Shown here piece after piece: positions 58,878 through 64,000 of a stretch of 64,000 nt of DNA; position 1 is the stretch's first letter; the number at the start of each line of letters is the position of its first letter. The notes under the pieces were generated by a model that was given only the letters and a program-made list of their open reading frames with translations, did not search any database and was not told the origin of the DNA. The position numbers were made by a program, and so were the translations under genes. The stretch comes from Streptomyces sp. ICC1 (GTDB lineage Bacteria; Actinomycetota; Actinomycetes; Streptomycetales; Streptomycetaceae), in contig NZ_CP030287.1 of assembly GCF_003287935.1 (NCBI RefSeq), positions 2,134,225 through 2,198,224 on the forward strand. Reading direction: 5' to 3'.

Positions 58878-59270
58878 ATGGGCATCGCCGGTACCTACGA
58901 GATGACCAGCAGCGACAACTATGAGGACTACCTCAAGGCCACCGGGGTGGGCATGGCTACCCGCAAGCTCGCTGCCTCCTCAAAGCCCACCGTGACCATC
59001 ACCGAGGACGGCGACAACTACCGCATGAAGACCGTCACCACCTTCAAGACCATCGACCTCGCCTTCAAGATTGGCGAGGAGTTCGTCGAGGAGACCGACG
59101 ACGGCCGGAAGGCGAACACCACCATCACCCGTGACGGCGACAAGCTCGTCCAGGTGCAGAAGCTCGACACCCTCAGCACCCGCATCACGCGCACCTTCAT
59201 CGACAACGGCCTGATCGCCGTCTTCGCGGTCGGCGACGTCGTCTCCAACCGGAGCTACAAGCGCATCTGA
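58878..59270 (+). CDS. Fatty-acid-binding-protein (FABP/lipocalin-like) homologue
   Basis: 130 residues; ATG 5 nt after AGGAGG. It matches animal intracellular FABPs along its whole length: GTYEMTSSDNYEDYLKATGV at the start, GMATRKLAASSKPTVTI, TFKTIDLAFKIGEEFVEET, DGDKLVQVQKL, and NRSYKRI at the end. The fatty-acid-binding triad of mammalian FABPs has counterparts here: Arg105, Arg125 and Tyr127. The length is that of a standard FABP (about 131). It would carry a long-chain fatty acid or similar ligand in the cytoplasm. FABPs are rare in bacteria, so this looks like an acquired gene. Upstream and downstream genes are unrelated. Confidence 0.85.
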   Translation: MGIAGTYEMTSSDNYEDYLKATGVGMATRKLAASSKPTVTITEDGDNYRMKTVTTFKTIDLAFKIGEEFVEETDDGRKANTTITRDGDKLVQVQKLDTLSTRITRTFIDNGLIAVFAVGDVVSNRSYKRI

Positions 59271-59352
59271 ACCCTTCGACGGGCGTCGCGGTCCTGCTAT
59301 ACGCAGCGGTACCCGGGAGAGACCGCCTCCGAGAGCAGGAGTACGAGGCGCC

Positions 59353-60243
59353 TCACGGTTGCGCCTCCGGCTCAGCGCTGGCGGCCACCTGCTCGTCGTG
59401 GTCCCGGAGCATTCGCAGGACGGTGGCCGGGCTGGGGTGCTGCCCCTTCTTCTTGCCCGTGGTGATGACGAGCCGGGGGGCCATTTCGCGCAGGCTCAGC
59501 GTCTCGGTGTCTCGCAGGTGCAGGGCCATGGCGAGCATCGTGGGGTCGGACACCCGTGCGCCGCCGATCGTCTTGCCACGCCGGCGGGCAGACTCCTGGC
59601 CGTCCAGCGTCTTCTCCCGGATGTATTCGCGCTCCATACCGGACAGGGCGGCCAGTACCGCGAACACCGGGCCGTGTGGGTCGTGGGAGCCCTGCAGCTC
59701 ACCGGTCAGGAACTCCAGCTCCACGTCGTGCTCTCGCAGCCGCACGGCCAGGGTCACCAGGTCGTGCCCGCGGCCGAGCCGCTTGTGCTCGTGGATGACG
59801 AGGGTGACGCGGACGCCGACGGCACGCAGCTCGCACGCGAGGGCGATGGCCTTCTCCAGCTCCGGGCGGTCCTTCACGCGCGTGCTGATCTTCTCGGAGA
59901 ACACCCGGGTGATCCCGGCATCGGCGAACGCGTCGAGCTGGGTGTCCAGCGACTGGCGGGCGGTCGAGGCGCGGGCGTACGCGATGCGGACGTGCCCGTT
60001 CGCATCGCTCGCGGCCGCAGCGGCGGGGCGCGGGAGCTCCTGCCACTTCGCCCCCGGCTTGCGCACGGCGGGCGTCGGGATGTTCAGCTGAGCCTTGAGG
60101 CTCGGCACGAGCCGGAAGCGGGCCGTGTGGTACTGCACGGCCACCTTTCCGACCGTGGTGCGGCAGGGCGAACCCGCCGGAGCTCCGCAGCTGGACATCG
60201 GGCAGTCGTGCGCTTCCACCAGCTTGTGAGGGTCGATGCTCAT
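59353..60243 (-). CDS. Serine recombinase (resolvase/invertase type) with N-terminal zinc motif
   Basis: 296 residues. N-terminal zinc-type motif (Cys14, Cys19, Cys27, His39, Arg42: CPMSSCGAPAGSPC ... HTAR). Catalytic domain starts VRIAYARASTARQSLDTQLD with catalytic Ser93; then LVIHEHKRLGRGHDLVTLAV and GMEREYIREKTLDG. C-terminal helix-turn-helix (LSLREMAPRLVITTGKKKG). Small enough to be a resolvase/invertase, not a large integrase. Directly upstream is a 17-18-bp inverted repeat that could be its recombination or operator site. Confidence 0.88.
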   Translation of the reverse strand: MSIDPHKLVEAHDCPMSSCGAPAGSPCRTTVGKVAVQYHTARFRLVPSLKAQLNIPTPAVRKPGAKWQELPRPAAAAASDANGHVRIAYARASTARQSLDTQLDAFADAGITRVFSEKISTRVKDRPELEKAIALACELRAVGVRVTLVIHEHKRLGRGHDLVTLAVRLREHDVELEFLTGELQGSHDPHGPVFAVLAALSGMEREYIREKTLDGQESARRRGKTIGGARVSDPTMLAMALHLRDTETLSLREMAPRLVITTGKKKGQHPSPATVLRMLRDHDEQVAASAEPEAQP

Positions 60244-60252
60244 GACCCCATC

Positions 60253-60303
60253 GTTTCATGTGTGTGTTTCAGAACGCAAGACAAAAGAAACGACACATGA
60301 AAC
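60253..60303. promoter_or_regulatory. Res-like inverted repeat upstream of the serine recombinase
   Basis: GTTTCATGTGTGTGTTTC (60253-60270) and GAAACGACACATGAAAC (60287-60303), near-complementary arms around 16 nt. It begins 10 nt upstream of the recombinase ATG; expected at recombinase subsites or autorepression operators. Confidence 0.6.
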
Positions 60304-60355
60304 AGAGTTCTCCCTGATCACTGCCCGCCGGGATGGATGTTGCATGAGGGACCAC

Positions 60356-61105
60356 CTATGAAACGGCAGGAGATGATGCTGCGGCAGGTGCCGCCCTCGG
60401 CCCGGAAGCGCGGACCAGGCGGGCAACGCGGCGCTCCCTCGCCCGCGCTACCCTCGCGTCGCCGGCTGCCCACATCAGGCGGTCACCGACTCGCTGGGCG
60501 TCCATTTCTTCGGGAAGAAAGTCAGCGAGGCGGAAGGCCAGGTCGTAGCAGAACGCATCCTTAGGAATCGTCTGGCCCGACAGGTACCTCGCCACAGCCC
60601 GAGACCTTGGTCCGAAGAGAAGCCACATCTCGTCTTCCAGCCCAGTCATCTCGATCAAGTGCTTCAGCTGAGCAATGAAGCTTCGCTGCTCAGCGGGGAG
60701 ACTAATGACCACGGGGGTCGCCTTGGACGTCCGGCTCCTCTTCACCCAGACCTCGCTGGCCACGCGGTAATGCCTCACCCGCCACTCCTTTGCCAGTCGA
60801 TGCCCGTCGTGCTCCGCTGGGAGCCGGTACAGCCACCCCCAGCCAGGATCGGCGTAGCGGTTATGCGCCCCCGATTCCTCTGAAGGATCGCCAGCCCACC
60901 AACGGAGCAGGGTGGCAAGCGTCGACTCGGTCGGCAGCCGGGTGCCTGCAAGTGCTGCGTAGAGAGCGGCTCTGGAGGCAACCGTCTCCTCGTGCCCCGC
61001 GATCCAGCCGATCGACACCTTCCCCACACCGAGCTCGCGAAGGTCATACGCGAACGCCTGAAGAGGGCCGTCTTGGGGGTTCGGAATCCGCGGACGCGCT
61101 GGCAT
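60356..61105 (-). CDS. Protein with two degenerate HTH domains
   Basis: 249 residues from ATG 61105. Residues about 15-70 (FAYDLRELGV ... ALYAALAGTRLPTESTLATL) and about 140-190 (FIAQLKHLIEMTGL ... AVARYLSGQTIPKDAFCYDL) each resemble the XRE-type layout used in Streptomyces regulators. The C-terminus is Ala/Arg-rich. Regulator is the most likely role. It lies upstream of the recombinase in the same orientation. Confidence 0.6.
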   Translation of the reverse strand: MPARPRIPNPQDGPLQAFAYDLRELGVGKVSIGWIAGHEETVASRAALYAALAGTRLPTESTLATLLRWWAGDPSEESGAHNRYADPGWGWLYRLPAEHDGHRLAKEWRVRHYRVASEVWVKRSRTSKATPVVISLPAEQRSFIAQLKHLIEMTGLEDEMWLLFGPRSRAVARYLSGQTIPKDAFCYDLAFRLADFLPEEMDAQRVGDRLMWAAGDARVARARERRVARLVRASGPRAAPAAASSPAVS

Positions 61106-61315
61106 ATGCCAATCCCCTCACTCCGTACTGTCAGCGATGTCTCGCGACATCCTTCTATAGATACCGCCCACTGAGAGTCGTCAGTAAGGTTCGTCGAAGC
61201 GAAGAGAGCAGCCGCTAGGTAGAACGGAGTTGACACGTTCCCGTAGCGGCACCGCGCCAACGGGCTCTCGGCGCGCAGCAGTCCAAGATCGGTCTCGCGT
61301 AAGGAGGCAAAAAAC

Positions 61316-61345
61316 TGCGGCCCCCCGCGCCAACGGGAGGCCGCA
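61316..61345. terminator. Hairpin in the 61.1-61.7 kb intergenic region
   Basis: TGCGGCC (61316-61322) pairs with 61339-61345. Copies of GCAGCAGTCC-like sequence flank it. 61106-61400 otherwise shows no gene. Confidence 0.4.
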
Positions 61346-61401
61346 CAGCAGTCCGATGGGTCTGCACTGCAGTCAAGAAGCACGCCAGCACTTCTCACAG
61401 T

Positions 61402-61629
61402 TTGGAGAGAACCATCAGTTCCAACCCCGAGACTACGGGGCGGCTTGCCCTGCCGTCGAGCCGAGAATGGCGATGGAAGTCGTCATGGTCGGCCCTCCGT
61501 GCCTTCTTTTCCAGGCATCGAGCCTTGAGCGCACTGCTCGGCACCGTCGTACTGGGTCTGATCGGTGGGGCCTGCCGCGTCCTCGGCGAGGACTTCGCTG
61601 AGCGGATCCTGATATGGATCAGCAGCTAG
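61402..61629 (+). CDS. Possible small membrane protein
   Basis: 75 residues from TTG 61402 with no clear ribosome site. One membrane segment (ALSALLGTVVLGLIGGACRVLG). Could be a real small membrane protein or a chance frame. Confidence 0.3.
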   Translation: MERTISSNPETTGRLALPSSREWRWKSSWSALRAFFSRHRALSALLGTVVLGLIGGACRVLGEDFAERILIWISS

Positions 61630-61672
61630 ATCGAATGGCCTGATCACGGGGCAATCAGGCGGCCAGCCTCAC

Positions 61673-61713
61673 ATCGCGCCGCCCTTCCAGTCGAACTGGC
61701 AGGGCGGCGCGAT
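61673..61713. terminator. Strong hairpin between convergent units
   Basis: ATCGCGCCGCCCTTCCAGT (61673-61691) pairs with 61695-61713 with one mismatch. Downstream of the Ku fragment gene on the minus strand and of the small frame on the plus strand. Confidence 0.65.
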
Positions 61714-61770
61714 CGTGTTGGGTGCTGCCCTGCCAGTCCGACTGGGGCGGCGCTCGCTCCGTACGCATCC

Positions 61771-62334
61771 TCAGGCGCTACGGGGCTTTCGGGCCGAAGC
61801 CTTCTTGACTGGGCCCTTCGACTTGGCCGCGGGCTTCTTCGCGGGAAGGTCGTGGACGGTGGCGCCCGAGCCACCGGCGCCCACGGCCTTCACCTCGCTG
61901 ACGGAACGTTCCAGCATGGCCATGAGGTCGACGACCTGTGCGGAGGCCGGCTGGGGGGCTTCCACTACCTCGGGGCGGGAGCCAGCGGCTTTGGTCGCGA
62001 TCACCTTTTCCAGTGCCGCTTGGTACTCGTCCCGCAGCTCGCTCACGTCCACACCCGTCAACGTTTCGGCGAGCGCGACCGCAGCATCGACCTCCGCCTC
62101 GGACACCGCTGCGTCTGGGACGTCGACCTGGGAGGCGGACCCGATCTCGTCTGGCCACCGCAGGCCGTGCAACACGATCACCTTGTCCAGGACTCGAAGG
62201 AGGCCGAGTCGCTCGCGGTCCCGCATCGCGAACTTGGCGACCGCGACCTTGCTGCTGCGCCCGAGTGCCTGACGCAGGAGCTCGTACGCGACCTGCCGAG
62301 GCCTGTCGGTGAACTTGGCCGGAAACGGCTGCAC
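61771..62334 (-). pseudogene. C-terminal fragment of Ku (NHEJ DNA-end-binding protein)
   Basis: 187 residues from a GTG at 62334. The sequence corresponds to the C-terminal part of bacterial Ku (VAYELLRQALGRSSKVAVAK, FAMRDRERLGLLRVLDKVIV, LHGLRWPDEI, then DVSELRDEYQAALEKVIATK) and the Lys/Ala-rich tail (KKPAAKSKGPVKKASARK). Normal bacterial Ku is about 270-350 residues; the N-terminal beta-barrel that encircles DNA is missing. The frame is open upstream for only a dozen codons before a stop, and no ribosome site precedes the GTG. It is probably a truncated gene, or a small dominant variant if translated. Confidence 0.7.
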
Positions 62335-62377
62335 GAATAGCGTTTCCGAGCATGTATAAGGGATACAGGTTCAGTGA

Positions 62378-62392
62378 TGCACGAAGCGTGCA
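62378..62392. promoter_or_regulatory. Palindrome upstream of the 464-residue gene
   Basis: TGCACG-AAG-CGTGCA, perfect 6-bp arms, 29 nt before the TTG start. Candidate operator. Confidence 0.4.
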
Positions 62393-62420
62393 GCACTCGC
62401 AGTGAAACGAGGAGTCAGCC

Positions 62421-63815
62421 TTGAGTCACGTTCTTCCGCTCGCCAACGGACTGCGCACCGACCACCCGGTGCCGGGCCTGCCCTTCATCGACGACTCCCA
62501 CATCCCGCTCGACGACGGACCGGAGGCCATCGAGGCCGTCGGCCGCAACAAGGGCGAGGGCATGTGGGGCCGCTTCGACAAGAACCGCTCCGACGGTGGC
62601 TGGCGTGCCTTCACCACCGACCCGCTCGACCACACGCTCGGCTGGGCGGTGCGCTACCACCCCGAACACGGCCGGACCGTGCTCCTGCTCCACGACGGTG
62701 ACACCTCCGGCCTGCACACCCAGTGGGACGGCGAGCCGCTGCTGTTCCGCGCCGGCGGCTACTGGTGGAACGGCACCACGTGGTACCGGCCCGGCCAGGT
62801 CTGGGACCCGGTCGCGCAGGACTACGAGCAGCGCAAGGCCCGCATGGCCGTCACCGTCACCGCGACCGACATGCTCGACGGCCGCGCCAACCCGACGCGG
62901 GCGTACGTCGGCAAGGTGGCCACCTTCGAGCCGGACGCCACGCGCCCGGACAACTGGCTCGACCACCTCGCCCTGTGGGCCGCCCGCCGCCAGGAGCAGG
63001 GCGGCGCCCTGCCGCTGGACCAGTGCGTGGTCGACATCTCCAGCCCCGAACTGACCGGAGCGCAGCTGATTGGCGCCCCGGAGATGGCCGAGCTGGGCGG
63101 CATCACCGCCTCGACGCTGCGGGCCTACATCTCGCGCGGCAACAGCGAGGTCCCGCGTCCGCAGGCGATCGTAGGCGGCCGCGACCAGTGGGCCCGCGCG
63201 GTGGCCGACGACTGGGTGGAGTCCCGCCAGCGGTCCTACGAGGGGGTCGGGGCCGCGATGTCCGCCGGCGACCGCGACGCCCTCTCGCCCGGCGCGGCCG
63301 AGGTCCGTGACCGGTTCACCGCCGACTTCCAGCACGCCCTGTTCGACCGGCCCGACATGCGCAAGCGGTGGGTGCTGCGGCACCGCAACAAGGAGTCCGT
63401 CGCCCAGATCGCAAGCGAGCTCGCCTGGTCGGTGGGCGCCGGCCTTGATCAGATCGTCCCCACCGAGCACCTCGGACGCACCGTGCGGGCCGCGGTACTG
63501 CACGACTTCGCGGAGACCGTCGAGATGTTCGCCGACACCGAAGGAGACAAGGACAGCGAGGCGCCCCCGGAGTGGTGGCACCTCAACCTGACGCCGTCGG
63601 TGGCCAAGATGCTCGACTGGTACATCCGGTGCTTCCCCGGCGAGGCGTACAGCACAATCGGCGAGATCCAGCGCCAGGCCCACACGACGTGGAACATGCC
63701 GGCGGCGGACACCCTCCACGGCCTGCGGTCGGCGCTCTCCCTGGACGGAGAACTGACAGAGCAGCAGCGCACGACGTACTTCGCCCTGCTCGAACCGCAC
63801 GGCGACGTCGACTAA
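62421..63815 (+). CDS. Hypothetical protein with HTH-like segment
   Basis: 464 residues; TTG start with GAGGAG about 7 nt upstream. The N-terminal part is beta-rich and Trp-containing (GGWRAFTTDPLDHTLGWAVR, GYWWNGTTWYRPGQVWDPVA). The middle has a MerR/HTH-like segment (MAELGGITASTLRAYISRGN). The C-terminal 170 residues are helical. I recall similar proteins from Streptomyces plasmids but no function. Divergent from the Ku fragment; followed by a strong terminator. Confidence 0.6.
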   Translation: MSHVLPLANGLRTDHPVPGLPFIDDSHIPLDDGPEAIEAVGRNKGEGMWGRFDKNRSDGGWRAFTTDPLDHTLGWAVRYHPEHGRTVLLLHDGDTSGLHTQWDGEPLLFRAGGYWWNGTTWYRPGQVWDPVAQDYEQRKARMAVTVTATDMLDGRANPTRAYVGKVATFEPDATRPDNWLDHLALWAARRQEQGGALPLDQCVVDISSPELTGAQLIGAPEMAELGGITASTLRAYISRGNSEVPRPQAIVGGRDQWARAVADDWVESRQRSYEGVGAAMSAGDRDALSPGAAEVRDRFTADFQHALFDRPDMRKRWVLRHRNKESVAQIASELAWSVGAGLDQIVPTEHLGRTVRAAVLHDFAETVEMFADTEGDKDSEAPPEWWHLNLTPSVAKMLDWYIRCFPGEAYSTIGEIQRQAHTTWNMPAADTLHGLRSALSLDGELTEQQRTTYFALLEPHGDVD

Positions 63816-63836
63816 CTGGGCCTCGCCCACGATGCA

Positions 63837-63873
63837 GAGCGGCCGGAGCCAATGTCAGTGGCTCCGGCCGCTC
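63837..63873 (+). terminator. Terminator after the 464-residue gene
   Basis: Perfect 15-bp stem (GAGCGGCCGGAGCCA at 63837-63851, complement at 63859-63873) with a 7-nt loop, then TTCGCG. Confidence 0.75.
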
Positions 63874-63983
63874 TTCGCGTGACTGTAACCCGGACAGCGT
63901 CCCGGGCCCGCCTGCCCTCGGGAGCGGCCGCTGTCTGGACAGCGCACCTCCAGAGCCCCCGGACAGCCGTCGCCCTGGGAGAC

Positions 63984-64000
63984 GTCTCTTATACACCTCT
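63984..64000. other. Tn5/Nextera mosaic-end-like sequence at the window end
   Basis: GTCTCTTATACAC at 63984-63996 is identical to 13 nt of the Tn5 mosaic end used in Nextera libraries, followed by CTCT with one change. GGACAGC occurs three times just before (63892, 63937, 63961). Probably adapter carry-over at a contig end, not biology. Confidence 0.6.

Noticed and set aside
63880..64000. Linear-replicon telomere at the window end
   Set aside because: The palindromes are short and do not match known Streptomyces telomere patterns, and the last bases look like sequencing adapter.

Overview
The window is high-GC actinobacterial DNA, almost certainly Streptomyces. The signs are GC-rich third codon positions, many GTG/TTG starts and 4-nt gene overlaps, GGAGG-type ribosome sites, an SsgA-family sporulation gene, and XRE/DUF5753-DUF6879 modules. 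From memory, the order of FAD oxidase, TPR protein, 4-hydroxyphenylpyruvate dioxygenase and Lrp regulator next to an SsgA-like gene matches the S. coelicolor chromosome around ssgG and hppD.

Region 1 (1-26.6 kb) looks like ordinary chromosome. It holds a three-gene molybdenum-hydroxylase operon, a small XRE/DUF6879 island, tRNA-Cys, two MFS transporters, a Phd/Doc-type toxin-antitoxin pair with a palindromic operator, a DEAH helicase, an IclR regulator, a Lon-like membrane protease, an ArsR-family operon, a complete betaine/choline-type ABC importer, Lrp plus hppD, a TPR protein and a GlcD-like oxidase. It ends in an SsgA-like gene that has lost its 5' end.

Region 2 (26.7-about 57.5 kb) is a plasmid-like or integrated conjugative element. 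A minus-strand transfer operon (33.2 to 26.7 kb) ends in an FtsK/TraB-type translocase. A divergent HTH-sensor/PP2C pair follows, then a winged-helix protein with a DnaB helicase and a second, P-loop-degenerate DnaB paralogue. Next come an origin-like stretch with 21-bp-phased repeats, two HTH regulators sharing a GTTCC-N5-GGAAC box, a RelBE-type module, a STAND ATPase, a double zeta-toxin protein beside a stand-alone RapZ C-terminal domain, a degenerate tyrosine recombinase, a PLD-like protein, and ParA with a small partner. At least ten intergenic sites in this region carry one family of 9-bp tandem units or palindromes (core GTTAGGCCTAAC). None was noticed in the chromosomal part. They may be a shared centromere, operator or transfer-recognition system of the element.

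Region 3 (57.5-64 kb) is accessory DNA without those repeats. It has small zinc-motif proteins, a striking fatty-acid-binding-protein (FABP) homologue, a serine recombinase with a res-like inverted repeat, a C-terminal fragment of Ku, and a large hypothetical protein. The last bases resemble a Tn5/Nextera mosaic end, so the window probably finishes at a draft contig end. Everything here was read by eye. No similarity search was run, and family names rest on motifs and memory.
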